A stretch of 45,743 bases of DNA from a virus. Made by a program: the position numbers and the translations under genes. This document shows, piece after piece, positions 6,732-15,079 of the stretch. The DNA is taken from positions 1-45,743 of the IMG/VR virus record IMGVR_UViG_3300031963_000272, one strand, 5' to 3'. The notes below the pieces were generated by a model. It made no database searches, had not been told where the DNA came from, and saw only the letters and a program-made list of their open reading frames with translations. Every line of letters begins with the position of its first letter. The stretch's first letter is position 1.

Positions 6732-8259
6732 ATGGCGTGTAAGGTAGGCCATTCTTATCAAACATCGTAAAACCTTGCATCACAATGAATTGAGTGGGTA
6801 CATTGAATAGTTTTTGCATCATTGGCATCATCATTGGAGATTGACAGTTATAAGGCGGCACATCCATTTGCGACAACGAAAAACGATTCAAGTTAGCTGC
6901 ATCCATTTCTTTCTGTTCATTTTCTGTTTGATCAACAAGCTTTTGTTCCCACGCTGCCATGCTTCCAACTCCTACAGGAAAATCAGAAGGTTCTGGTGGA
7001 AATGTGTTATCAGCAAACTTAAGTGCGTAGATGTGTTTGCAATAACGCAACTCATCGAGTAATGGTTCCCAGTTATCTGTTAAAGATGTGACGGTTCCCT
7101 GGTCGCTCGTATAGTCCTGATAGGAGGGCATCCCATCTGACGCAGTTCCAGGTATTGCTGGATTCGGTGTCTTCCTGGTGTAAGTAGCACCAAAATCTCT
7201 GTACACACCAGGGCTATCCCGTGTTGCGTTACGATCCACAGTGGATGGAGCAACGTCAAAAGGAAGTGTAAAACCACTGGGTGCATAGACCGTCATCTGT
7301 CTGTTTACAGATGCAACCGTCATGGCACTGTTATTTAGAACACCTGCCAATGTGGTTTCTTCATAACGACCTGGCTTGATAGAAGAAGCACCACTGCGTG
7401 GATAGAGTTTCTTAATGGGTTTAGTGATATCACGCATGAAGGCAAAATCACGGTGAGTAAAGTCTTGACATGAACAACAAAACCTTGAACCTGTAATGAG
7501 ATAACGTCCAATCGTAAAGGGCTGAGGTGAGGAAGAAATATATTCCTTATCTGGTGTGACTTGAACGGATCCCGACTTACGTACCGTTAATACACCCGTT
7601 GTTGGGTTTGTAGCTACCAGGACGGCTTGTACGTAGCCATAACGCTTTTGTGTTTGCGGGTTAATTGTGTCGCGATCAATGATCTCACCATCAACAGAAA
7701 TGACACGATCCTCAAGGATCTCACTATCTAACGGTGTTAAGCCACCTGGTACACCTGGCACTGCAACAAAGAATGGCGGGGGAAGCGGATTGCTTGCGCT
7801 CCAGGAACCCGCAAGTTTTACATACCAGTAGTTTGCATCTTCTGTAATTGATTCAACAAATAGTTTTTGATTGGTAACGGGATCTTTTAGTTTGTCACTA
7901 CGCATGGATCCGGCATAACGCCAGCCAGCCCAATGCATGCCCATCTCTTTGTTCTTGGTCGGGAACCCAACAAAAGTCCCGGACACAACGGGGGATGGGT
8001 TAACAACAGAACTTGGGGTGCCAGATGGCACAGGGATTTGATACTGAAATGGGTAGTTATATCCGTTGTCAAAGAAAGTTGCTGTTGCTAGTTCATAGCC
8101 ACGGCGCCAACGGGACCATGCCGATTCCCTGTTAGCAGAGTAGATGGAATCTGGTACCGAACCTTTGGAAAACTCAGTCGTGATCGGTTTAATCGGCCTC
8201 GGGTCAAAGACTTCAGACCGATTGAAATTACCAAAAGAGCTTCCACTCTTTTTGGCCAT
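6730..8259 (-). CDS. probable structural protein, unknown function
   Basis: 509 aa, rich in Pro, Ser, Thr and Tyr with beta-type sequence and no membrane segment. A Cys cluster (SRFCCSCQDFTHRDFAF, about residues 255-271) is unusual for a phage structural protein. The C-terminus is Met/Gln-rich (PMMMPMMQKLF). It lies in the leftward block two bases after the 259-aa gene, and both are probably tail/neck or capsid-surface proteins. I do not recognise a family. Confidence 0.7.
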   Translation of the reverse strand: MAKKSGSSFGNFNRSEVFDPRPIKPITTEFSKGSVPDSIYSANRESAWSRWRRGYELATATFFDNGYNYPFQYQIPVPSGTPSSVVNPSPVVSGTFVGFPTKNKEMGMHWAGWRYAGSMRSDKLKDPVTNQKLFVESITEDANYWYVKLAGSWSASNPLPPPFFVAVPGVPGGLTPLDSEILEDRVISVDGEIIDRDTINPQTQKRYGYVQAVLVATNPTTGVLTVRKSGSVQVTPDKEYISSSPQPFTIGRYLITGSRFCCSCQDFTHRDFAFMRDITKPIKKLYPRSGASSIKPGRYEETTLAGVLNNSAMTVASVNRQMTVYAPSGFTLPFDVAPSTVDRNATRDSPGVYRDFGATYTRKTPNPAIPGTASDGMPSYQDYTSDQGTVTSLTDNWEPLLDELRYCKHIYALKFADNTFPPEPSDFPVGVGSMAAWEQKLVDQTENEQKEMDAANLNRFSLSQMDVPPYNCQSPMMMPMMQKLFNVPTQFIVMQGFTMFDKNGLPYTP

Positions 8260-8261
8260 GA

Positions 8262-9041
8262 TCAGAAGAAGCCGCCTTGAGCAACGATATGAGCACCTGG
8301 TGTATAGCCAGAGATATTGGGTCCGTCAGGAAACACGCCAACGTAAATACGGTCGCCTCGTTCCAGGTAGATGCCTTTGTTGCGTAGGGGAGCCGTAGAA
8401 CCTAAGCCAGTGGTGTTGCCGGCTTGCGCAACGGGAGCGGCAAGTTGCGGCATCAGGTCAGAGCAGTCGACAGTACCACTATTAGCTGGAAGAGTCTTGG
8501 CGAACAACACACGGTAATCACCAGAAGCTGGAATGGGTACAGTCGTGCCACGGGTTTGGTAGAACACAAAAGTTACCGCTGGTTGATAACCATAGGCAAC
8601 ACCGTTGTACGAAAAACCACTGGCGGTTCCGCCCGAATAAACTAATGCGGTATTAACGCCAGTAAGAGTCGTCGCTCCCGTGTAAGTGTAATAACCGTAA
8701 CCACTGCCGGGAGCAGTGGCTAAGACCCCAGTGGCAGCAACAAACACAATCTGACCACTGACAAGAGATATAACAGTGCCAGAAGTCGACGCATTGACGG
8801 TGTAATCTGGGCCACGATAGAAGTCATTACGGCTAATGGTAATGGAATCAACAACGCCGCCACTGTTGTTATCTTCTTGTAAAGCAGCGTCCATATCCAC
8901 CAAGATCGATGGAGCTTGTCCGCCTTGCACAAAGAGAGTATTGGCAGTAGAACTACCAACGGTCTGAGTCGTTACCCGAACCGAATCAAATAACGGCCGG
9001 TCGATAAGCAGTGGCTGCTTGTTGGTACTTGTTGACGACAA
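8262..9041 (-). CDS. probable structural protein (beta-rich)
   Basis: 259 aa, starting at TTG 9041 as no ATG is suitably placed. The composition is Gly, Thr, Ser, Val and Tyr-rich, typical of beta-sandwich virion proteins (for example YGYYTYTGATTLTG). The C-terminal part GDRIYVGVFPDG resembles the ends of phage decoration or tube-like proteins, but I cannot name it. It is followed directly by the 509-aa gene (stop TGA, then TC, then ATG). Confidence 0.7.
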   Translation of the reverse strand: MSSTSTNKQPLLIDRPLFDSVRVTTQTVGSSTANTLFVQGGQAPSILVDMDAALQEDNNSGGVVDSITISRNDFYRGPDYTVNASTSGTVISLVSGQIVFVAATGVLATAPGSGYGYYTYTGATTLTGVNTALVYSGGTASGFSYNGVAYGYQPAVTFVFYQTRGTTVPIPASGDYRVLFAKTLPANSGTVDCSDLMPQLAAPVAQAGNTTGLGSTAPLRNKGIYLERGDRIYVGVFPDGPNISGYTPGAHIVAQGGFF

Positions 9042-9066
9042 TGTTCTACTGCACTAATTATGTCTA

Positions 9067-9741
9067 TTATAGACCTGTCAATGGTCTTGTTAACTGCGTC
9101 AGGTAAGACGATTGTGGTGTTAAGCGTCCTGCATCAAACACATTTTGCGTGACAGGAGGGAGTTCTCCTAGCAAGCCAAGGACATTTGATCCAAGAGTAG
9201 GATTGGATGTAAAGACTTGACTAGCAAAAGCTTTTAATAATTGCTGCGGATCAATTGCAGGTACCTGTTGTGTGCCTTGTGAAGAGGTTGATTGACCCTC
9301 TAATGCGCTTAATTTACCATAGATTTCCCTTGCAGCTTTTTGACGTTGTTCCGCTTTGGGAATACCGGCACGCTCAAAATCCGTAAGAAAACGACGTGCA
9401 GCTTCTTCTGGAGAAACAGCGCCACGTAAAGATTGGTCTGCTCTTTTCTCTGATCCCTTTAATTCGTAGATGAGAAAATCAGCTTGGGCTTCAATAGAAC
9501 CAGGATCTAATCCTTTTTGCTTGGCATAATTAATTAAGTTCTTTTGCCTACCACCAGTCCATTGAGCAACACCATATCCACCAACACCTAAAGGGGCGCC
9601 AACTTTTCCGCCTTCATTAATGCGCGGATTATTACCAGATTCAACATCAAAGTTACCAAGTATGCCCGCAGCCTGCCCACGGGTATACCCCTCAGACAAA
9701 AGGCGTTTGGCAACAAAAAGAACGTTCGGATCTAATGACAT
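9067..9741 (-). CDS. phage tail-lysozyme domain protein (virion peptidoglycan hydrolase)
   Basis: 224 aa. Residues 10-130 fit the phage tail-lysozyme domain: GYTRGQAAGILGNFDVESG with a probable catalytic Glu, then GGYGVAQWTGGRQKNL, then EAQADFLIYEL, then AARRFLTDFERAG. It should open peptidoglycan locally during DNA entry. The C-terminal 75 residues are Gln/Ser/Pro-rich and probably anchor it in the virion. It follows a 40-aa membrane protein by seven bases and lies among structural genes, not next to the GH24 lysozyme, which supports a particle-borne role. Confidence 0.82.
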   Translation of the reverse strand: MSLDPNVLFVAKRLLSEGYTRGQAAGILGNFDVESGNNPRINEGGKVGAPLGVGGYGVAQWTGGRQKNLINYAKQKGLDPGSIEAQADFLIYELKGSEKRADQSLRGAVSPEEAARRFLTDFERAGIPKAEQRQKAAREIYGKLSALEGQSTSSQGTQQVPAIDPQQLLKAFASQVFTSNPTLGSNVLGLLGELPPVTQNVFDAGRLTPQSSYLTQLTRPLTGL

Positions 9742-9748
9742 GGCTGCA

Positions 9749-9871
9749 TTAGCTTTGTTCTCCTACCCAATTTGAACTTGCCTTGAGACCAGGAATAAAA
9801 ACTGTTTGGAGTGCCAGTGTTGTGGCCAGGTACACAAGGGTGCGTTTAACAAGATTGGGACAGAGAATCAT
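9749..9871 (-). CDS. small single-span membrane protein
   Basis: 40 aa. After a short N-terminus (MILCPNLVKR) comes a hydrophobic span TLVYLATTLALQTVFIPGL and a polar tail. It overlaps no other gene and its stop lies seven bases before the tail-lysozyme ATG. Its start region is enclosed by an 11-bp inverted repeat. A holin-like, spanin-like or virion-membrane role is possible but unproven; one span and a short tail do not decide between them. Confidence 0.55.
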   Translation of the reverse strand: MILCPNLVKRTLVYLATTLALQTVFIPGLKASSNWVGEQS

Positions 9872-9894
9872 CGGTTTAAAGCAACAACACTGGC
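9813..9894 (-). repeat. 11-bp perfect inverted repeat around a small-gene start
   Basis: GCCAGTGTTGT at 9813-9823 and its exact complement at 9884-9894 enclose 60 bases. In the leftward RNA the first arm lies 13 bases upstream of the ATG at 9871 and the second inside the coding region, so the stem would loop out the start of the 40-aa membrane-protein gene. Confidence 0.6.
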
Positions 9895-9957
9895 CCCCGT
9901 GAATCAAAGATTCGTGTCCAGTTGGTTGGGCTTACATGCAAAGCAATGCCAATTAAA

Positions 9958-10734
9958 TTACTTACTTGCTTGTTGAAGAAGTTTTTTCTTCATTTCCTCA
10001 ATTTTGTCTGGTGTTAATCCGTAAGCAGCAGGATCATACCCTGTTTCTGAAACACGGGTGCCAAGATCGCCCATCTGGTATGGAAGCGCCCCTGGAGCTA
10101 CGGGAATTGGAGCAGCCGTCTTTTGCATCTCAGCAAGTTGATTTGGTGCCATGCCGGACTGATAGCCAAAAGTTTTCTGCATCAAGGGGTTAAAAGATCC
10201 AACTGCGCCACCCGTTTGCCCCATGGGAGTGGTGCCATACTTCTGACGCCAGATCTGCATGCCAATATCTTCTGCAGACTGCACTTGTTCTGCTGTTGCG
10301 CCAGGTGCTACGGCTTTTAGACGAGCAGCCTCATAGCGTTGAAGCTCTGGATCTTGTGCAGTTAATTGAGCAATACGGGATGTTTCCGCAGCTTGTGCAC
10401 GTTCTTCAGGGGTGCCGCCTAAAGGACGAAACCCTGGATCTTGTGTAAAACGACTTTGGGCACCAGGGACATTAAGAGTATTTAGCGTGGCGCTACTTCC
10501 TGTGCCATTCAGCGATTGCCAACCATAATTATCACCTCCCCAATAGACAGGTTTACCGTTTAATACGGCTTGTGCGCCAATAGGCCTTGCTCCTTTGGTG
10601 TTACTAGGAGGAGTTCCTCGGGTGCCAATGCCCGCTTGATTTAACAGATTTGCAGCGCCCTGAAGAACATTTTGACCGCCACGAAAAAGCTGCCCAAGTG
10701 TAAATTGATTGGCATAATTGTAAAGATCAGCCAT
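9958..10734 (-). CDS. probable virion protein, unknown function
   Basis: 258 aa. The start is fixed by a perfect Shine-Dalgarno site, GGAGGTAATT directly before ATG 10734. It is rich in Gln, Ala, Gly and Pro with a helical middle (EERAQAAETSRIAQLTAQD) and a helical C-terminus (DKIEEMKKKLLQQ). No family is recognised. It is translated right after the 153-aa gene, whose stop overlaps the Shine-Dalgarno region, so the two are coupled. Confidence 0.72.
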   Translation of the reverse strand: MADLYNYANQFTLGQLFRGGQNVLQGAANLLNQAGIGTRGTPPSNTKGARPIGAQAVLNGKPVYWGGDNYGWQSLNGTGSSATLNTLNVPGAQSRFTQDPGFRPLGGTPEERAQAAETSRIAQLTAQDPELQRYEAARLKAVAPGATAEQVQSAEDIGMQIWRQKYGTTPMGQTGGAVGSFNPLMQKTFGYQSGMAPNQLAEMQKTAAPIPVAPGALPYQMGDLGTRVSETGYDPAAYGLTPDKIEEMKKKLLQQASK

Positions 10735-10736
10735 AA

Positions 10737-11198
10737 TTACCTCCAAAGCTCATGTAGATAGATACGAGAACCAACACTGGTGTCGGCAGGGCCAGGTAAA
10801 GCCTGGATGAATTCAGCACCAGAGCGTTCGTAACGATATCTGGCTTGGAACGGATCCTTGTAGTTAGGTACGTAAAGGATACCGGCTAAACGGTTGGTTT
10901 CGTAGAGATAAATCTCATCCCAAACCTTGAGTGCCTCTTTGGCATTACTGGATCTGATCGTACGATCAACGTCACCAACAATACTTTCAAGACGGGTAGA
11001 AGGTGAAGTGGCAACCTCAGTCTTCTTTTCGGCAGTGTCACAGCGACCAATCTGAATAGCAATCTTGTCGTAAAAGTACGAATCTGGGATCGTATTCATG
11101 GCTTCTTCCAGACGGGCATAATCGCCCGCTGGCACGGAAACCGTGAAGTAGCCCAGATGATACCGGACTCTACTTTTATCAAAGTCGCTGAGTTGCAC
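10737..11198 (-). CDS. probable neck/head-tail connector-type protein
   Basis: 153 aa from GTG 11198. It begins QLSDFDKSRVRYHLGY and continues with an acidic-basic helical body, YKDPFQARYRYERSGAEF and a short C-terminus. The pattern of a small helical protein of this length, starting with a DxSRVRYHLGY segment and lying downstream of the capsid gene, resembles small head-completion proteins of environmental podo-/siphoviruses, but I cannot tie it to a named family. It overlaps the next gene's ribosome-binding site. Confidence 0.6.
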   Translation of the reverse strand: MQLSDFDKSRVRYHLGYFTVSVPAGDYARLEEAMNTIPDSYFYDKIAIQIGRCDTAEKKTEVATSPSTRLESIVGDVDRTIRSSNAKEALKVWDEIYLYETNRLAGILYVPNYKDPFQARYRYERSGAEFIQALPGPADTSVGSRIYLHELWR

Positions 11199-11234
11199 AG
11201 CCTATTTCCGTATGTTTTTAATTATAAACGCTAG

Positions 11235-11873
11235 TTATCCGTAGATAATTTCATCAAGTGGACCAGAGCTGGCGTACTGTAGTAATGTTGGAATGTTTGA
11301 TTTTTTCGGTGAAAAAGTACTGGCCATAGCCGATTCCATCAACTGTTGCTGTAGTGTTTTTTCCTTAGGTTGCACAGCATTAAGCAAAGCACCAAACAAG
11401 TTAGCTGCAGCAGCTTGTGTGTTTACAGAGCCAGGGTTTTCAGATGAGATTGATTGTGTTGATGCTGTTGGCATTACATCCGTCAGTTTACCGTCTGGTG
11501 TTTTATAGCGACCAGTAGCCAGCCATTCGAGTTGTGGCTCAGTAAGGAATTTTTTGCCTTCTAATGCCAGGTGTACATGAGTGTCATGACCCTTGTCACC
11601 AGGGCCTAGGGCTTCATTAAATACACCTAACTGTTTTGCACGCCAACTGAGATTACCGGTACGCGTCTTCCAATCAAGCTTGGGGCCGCCTTCATATGCG
11701 GGGGCCATATCAGGACGCCAATCAGTGACGTCAATTGCAAGGCCTTTGGGATGGTAACCAGTAGGCGAATGACCTCCTCCTACGCCGCCAAATGCAGGAT
11801 GTTCGCGAACGCGCAAACCAATTTCAGGTCGCTGCAGGTACTTACCAATATCAACGATTGATCTTTCAGCCAT
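11235..11873 (-). CDS. M15-type zinc peptidase (D-Ala-D-Ala carboxypeptidase-like)
   Basis: 212 aa from ATG 11873. Residues about 30-110 show HPKGLAIDVTDW (zinc His and Asp of the M15/VanY fold) and, 60 residues later, GHDTHVHLAL with the HxH zinc pair. It should cut peptide cross-links in peptidoglycan. The C-terminal half is Gln/Ser/Ala-rich and helical, probably for attachment to the particle. Together with the tail-lysozyme protein it gives two virion-type wall enzymes of different bond specificity. A terminator lies just upstream, so it may have its own promoter. Confidence 0.78.
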   Translation of the reverse strand: MAERSIVDIGKYLQRPEIGLRVREHPAFGGVGGGHSPTGYHPKGLAIDVTDWRPDMAPAYEGGPKLDWKTRTGNLSWRAKQLGVFNEALGPGDKGHDTHVHLALEGKKFLTEPQLEWLATGRYKTPDGKLTDVMPTASTQSISSENPGSVNTQAAAANLFGALLNAVQPKEKTLQQQLMESAMASTFSPKKSNIPTLLQYASSGPLDEIIYG

Positions 11874-11901
11874 CGTATGTTTTATTTTTAATTGTAAGAT
11901 T

Positions 11902-11926
11902 AAAAAACCCCTGGTTTCCCAGGGGC
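11902..11926 (-). terminator. rho-independent terminator inside the late block
   Basis: In the leftward strand CCCCTGG, loop GAAA, CCAGGGG is a perfect 7-bp stem followed by six T. It follows the HhH gene by about 20 bases and should reduce transcription from the capsid genes into the M15 peptidase and beyond. Confidence 0.88.
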
Positions 11927-11945
11927 TTGGCAAGGAGATGAGTAA

Positions 11946-12374
11946 TCAAACTCTGATTAAGTCGGCTGCCAGAACTGCGTCCCAGTCAACTCGCTTGATT
12001 TGTCTTAACTGTTCGAGATTGTTGAACCTTTCACCCGATAAGGACATCTGAAGATCTTTAATCTCTCGGGCTGTTTTCAATCCAATACCTTTAATATGAT
12101 CAGCGATCATTTGGGCGGTAGCTGAATTGATATTTAAACGGTTGTCCGGGGGAAAAGTACGTGGCTCTTCCTGAGCAGCTTTATCTTTTACTTGAAGCGT
12201 TTTTACCGATTTGGTAGCAGCTTCATCAGGCGTAAGTTCAGTCCTGTAAGCGGTATAAAGGCGACCGTCTTGGTCTTCGACCATGTACCAATCGCCGTTA
12301 TCCCATTCGCTTACAATCTTGACTCTTGCGCCTGTTTTTTTGTGCTGATAAAGCATTGCTGCAGTAGCTGACAT
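11946..12374 (-). CDS. helix-hairpin-helix (ComEA-like) DNA-binding protein
   Basis: 142 aa. The C-terminal 65 residues match the ComEA/HhH type: RLNINSATAQMIADHIKGIG with KTAREI, a second hairpin and a final DWDAVLAADLI helix; it binds DNA without sequence preference. The N-terminal 45 residues (VKIVSEWDNGDWYMVEDQDG) look like a small SH3-type barrel. The middle is a Lys/Glu linker. It lies between the capsid/decoration genes and a terminator, so it is made late and may bind packaged DNA or act at the head vertex. Confidence 0.72.
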   Translation of the reverse strand: MSATAAMLYQHKKTGARVKIVSEWDNGDWYMVEDQDGRLYTAYRTELTPDEAATKSVKTLQVKDKAAQEEPRTFPPDNRLNINSATAQMIADHIKGIGLKTAREIKDLQMSLSGERFNNLEQLRQIKRVDWDAVLAADLIRV

Positions 12375-12409
12375 AAGACCAGTTATTCACTGGTCTTAGT
12401 TTAACCTAA

Positions 12410-13213
12410 TCAGCTGACTGTGCGGCCCAGGAGATAGCCATCGATATCTTCGTAGCCAGGTGCCACATCAGGTTGGATGTAGCAGCACTCAACCACGAGG
12501 TAACCAGTACGACCACCAGTGGAATCACCACTGGAGATGTAGAAGCCACCGGAAGTAGCAGTGCTATTCGCGGTTTCTTTTGCAAACACACGCAGGGTGG
12601 TTGCAGAGGTAACAGCGTAGTTCACGTTACCAGCGGTCACACCGGCTGCGCCGGATGCAATCAGGAACGGATTGGTGCTGTAAGCAGCGGAACCAGCAGC
12701 GAAGAAGATTTCACCAGCCTGGGTACCAGACACGGTGGAAGTCAGGTTGGCCTGGATCACACCTTCGCCAATACCGGAAGCAGCGGTGGGGCTACCACCA
12801 TTGCTGCGACCGAAGGAAATCACGTTACCAGTGGCGGCATAAACACCAGAGGAAACACGACCGTCACCCCAGCCAGAAGCAACGGAGATGGTGGCGCGGT
12901 ACACATAAGCAGGCAGGGTGCTGCTACCAGAGATCACCATGCCGGTGATGTCGGGGCGGGTGTCGTCCTGGCGGTAAGGCGAAGGAACGATCACTGCAGC
13001 AGAAGACACAGCACCAGAGCCAGAGGTGGCAGTCACAGGGACGTAACCACGCTGCTGGAAGTAACGGTAGCCAGGGACAGCCAGCACAGAAGTGGGGCCG
13101 CCCTTGGAGCCGTCATCAGTACCTGCGTAGTCGGCATCAATGTTCTTGTACCAACCGTTCAGAGGTTCTGCCCAGTTACCTGGGAAGATTTTTTTAGCGG
13201 ACAAATAGGTCAT
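12410..13213 (-). CDS. probable capsid decoration or major structural protein
   Basis: 267 aa immediately downstream of the major capsid gene. The body is Ala, Gly, Ser, Thr and Val-rich with beta-type sequence, few charged residues, and a N-terminus starting TYLSAKKIFPGNWAEPLNGW. Its Shine-Dalgarno site (TAGGAAAAG) is well placed. Codon use is GC-richer at third positions than in neighbouring small genes, as in the capsid gene, which suggests high expression. Position and composition suggest a head decoration protein; a tail tube protein is the alternative. Confidence 0.65.
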   Translation of the reverse strand: MTYLSAKKIFPGNWAEPLNGWYKNIDADYAGTDDGSKGGPTSVLAVPGYRYFQQRGYVPVTATSGSGAVSSAAVIVPSPYRQDDTRPDITGMVISGSSTLPAYVYRATISVASGWGDGRVSSGVYAATGNVISFGRSNGGSPTAASGIGEGVIQANLTSTVSGTQAGEIFFAAGSAAYSTNPFLIASGAAGVTAGNVNYAVTSATTLRVFAKETANSTATSGGFYISSGDSTGGRTGYLVVECCYIQPDVAPGYEDIDGYLLGRTVS

Positions 13214-13249
13214 TTATCTTTTCCTATGTTGTGGTTTATACGTTAGTTA

Positions 13250-14413
13250 TCAAACAGTGCCGTCATCTTGCACAAAGCTGTAAGCAGTGGTCACGAAGTC
13301 CTTGTTCAGGATCTCGAAACCAGCGTACAGTTGCCAAATTAAGATAATAAAACGGCTGAAGTCATCGTTGTTGTTGATGAGCACCTGAGCGTTCGGGCCG
13401 CCGATACCAACGCCAACAGACTGAGGACCGAAGAAGAAGCCTTGGGCAGCTTCCCTGGAGGCATAGGTGGAACCACCATCAAAAGAGGCAGTCACACTCT
13501 TGGTCGGGAAGTTAGTCGACTCGAAGAACTTCACGCCTTCAAACTGAACGCCAGTAGGCATTACAGGTTCACCAGCCAGGAAGTAGCCTTGGCCAGCTTG
13601 GGGACCCATGTAGAAGCTGGCGTTGTTAGGCATCATGGGGTTACCCATGTACATGCCTTGGCCAGGATTGCCGCTGTAACGAGCGATCTCACGGAAGTCA
13701 GGATCACGACGCAGGTGCATCATGAAGGTAGGATCGCAGATGCAACGATACAGACCATCAGCGAAGGTCGGAACGTTACGCTTGCGCAGATCCTTAACAA
13801 CGGTCAGCAGGTCAGTACGCACCTGGAACTGCTGAACTTCATTACCGTATTCGGTGGCGGTGTAGCTGATACGACCAGAGGAATCTTTGATCTTGTTACC
13901 AGCGAAGTAGTAACCACCTTGGGTAGTAGAAGCAGCGCCATTGGCTTCTGCTTTCGACAGTTCGTCAATAAAGACGCGGTCACGCCAACGGCGATAGTCG
14001 TCAAGCAGCGTCAGGCTACCGATCGACTGGTGGAACATATTCAGGTTGCCCGAATCCAGAAGCAGGCGCTGGGCCGTGATCAGGGTTTCGCGAGCAATCT
14101 TGAAGGTCGAAGGTTGAGTCGGATCACCCGGATCTGCAGGACCAGTGTATTCCTTAAGCACCACCAAAACTTTCTCCTTGGTGATGTTACGGCTGTTAGC
14201 GGTACCGATGGTTTGGTCGGCAATACGCTCACGGCTGTCCTTAGTACCAGGGGTACCCCAGAACTTATAGCGATCAAGCTGAACAGTTTGACCAGGCTGA
14301 CGAGTGAAGTCGTGAACAACTACAGGCTCGACTGCCATTTCTGCGATATACGCAGGGTGGGGACGGTAAAGTTCCGCACCCAAAATCTTTGGAAAGTCGT
14401 TATCAATGAACAC
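13250..14413 (-). CDS. major capsid protein (N4gp56/P22-like HK97 fold)
   Basis: 387 aa from GTG 14413, with GGAGG ten bases upstream. Features typical of N4gp56/P22-type coat proteins are an N-terminal arm, a VVVHDFTRQPGQTVQLDRYK strand region, a long helix around TAQRLLLDSGNL, the DPTFMMHLRRDPDFREIARY segment and GVQFEGVKFFESTNFP near the C-terminus. It lies downstream of portal and scaffold in the usual head order. The leader holds a 6-bp hairpin. A long open frame on the opposite strand is only a shadow of its biased codons. Confidence 0.9.
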   Translation of the reverse strand: MFIDNDFPKILGAELYRPHPAYIAEMAVEPVVVHDFTRQPGQTVQLDRYKFWGTPGTKDSRERIADQTIGTANSRNITKEKVLVVLKEYTGPADPGDPTQPSTFKIARETLITAQRLLLDSGNLNMFHQSIGSLTLLDDYRRWRDRVFIDELSKAEANGAASTTQGGYYFAGNKIKDSSGRISYTATEYGNEVQQFQVRTDLLTVVKDLRKRNVPTFADGLYRCICDPTFMMHLRRDPDFREIARYSGNPGQGMYMGNPMMPNNASFYMGPQAGQGYFLAGEPVMPTGVQFEGVKFFESTNFPTKSVTASFDGGSTYASREAAQGFFFGPQSVGVGIGGPNAQVLINNNDDFSRFIILIWQLYAGFEILNKDFVTTAYSFVQDDGTV

Positions 14414-14514
14414 TTTGTTTTATCCTCCAGTGTCGCAGGAAGTGTTTTATCGGGTGAAAGATTCAGACATGAATATGTCTTATCTAACACAAATTTTAGC
14501 AGCCGGTAATTTAG
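14414..14514 (-). promoter_or_regulatory. leader of the major capsid gene with a hairpin
   Basis: The 101 bases upstream of the capsid GTG contain an AGACAT/ATGTCT inverted repeat (arms 14465-14470 and 14475-14480, 4-base loop) and a nearby TAGATAAG that could serve as a -10-like box. GGAGG follows. This is a candidate leader or promoter for strong capsid expression; no firm promoter can be called. Confidence 0.4.
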
Positions 14515-15075
14515 TTAAGAAATACCGTATTGCCGAGTTGTCGTACCAATGCCTCTTGGGTTTTGGTTGACATATCCTTCTGGATCAAGTGCAACGTTTT
14601 GCTGGAAACCAGGGACTCCAATTGCGCCAGGTACAGCACCAAGAGCAACTCCACCAAGGCCAGCGGCAAGTGCAGAAGCAGGTACTAAACCAGCAGCAGC
14701 AATTTTACCGAGTCCACGTGGATCCGTTGCTCCCGTCAGAACGTTGGCCGTCATGTTGGCAGCACCTTGAACAGCTTTGGCACGAAATCCTTCTTGTCGA
14801 TCAGCCGGGATTGATTTCCTAGCAGAAGAAAGAAGAGCGCCAATTCCCCTTGGCTCCTCACGTGTTCCAGTCAGATGAGTTTCTGCAGCTTCGCGAAGAC
14901 CTGGGGCATACTTACCAGCGAGTCCACGTGCTGCAAGTAAACCAGCGGCGCCACCAAGAGTGCCAGCAGCTCCAGCGAGAATTGCAGACCCTGGGTCTTC
15001 TCCTTGAGAAAGGGCGTACCCACCCGCCAGTAAACCAGCGGCGGCAGGTACACCATACTTAAGTCGACCACGCAT
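14515..15075 (-). CDS. Ala/Gly-zipper protein of the head module
   Basis: 186 aa, about 45 percent Ala plus Gly. Hydrophobic small-residue stretches (AAAGLLAGGYALSQG, then ILAGAAGTLGGAAGLLAARG, then AAAGLVPASALAAGLGG) look like glycine-zipper helices that insert into or line membranes. GGAG eight bases before the ATG fixes the start, five bases after the scaffold stop. It lies between scaffold and capsid genes, so it may be a minor head or ejected protein. I know no family name. Confidence 0.68.
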   Translation of the reverse strand: MRGRLKYGVPAAAGLLAGGYALSQGEDPGSAILAGAAGTLGGAAGLLAARGLAGKYAPGLREAAETHLTGTREEPRGIGALLSSARKSIPADRQEGFRAKAVQGAANMTANVLTGATDPRGLGKIAAAGLVPASALAAGLGGVALGAVPGAIGVPGFQQNVALDPEGYVNQNPRGIGTTTRQYGIS

Positions 15076-15079
15076 GGCC

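Noticed and set aside
12473-13246. Rightward open frame (257 codons) opposite the 267-aa structural gene
   Set aside because: Thr/Gly/His-rich sequence without domain character, an antisense shadow of a highly expressed gene.
13442-14509. Long rightward open frame (355 codons) opposite the major capsid gene
   Set aside because: It mirrors the GC-biased third positions of the capsid gene, has low-complexity Thr/Val/His composition and no start signal; the capsid on the other strand is certain.
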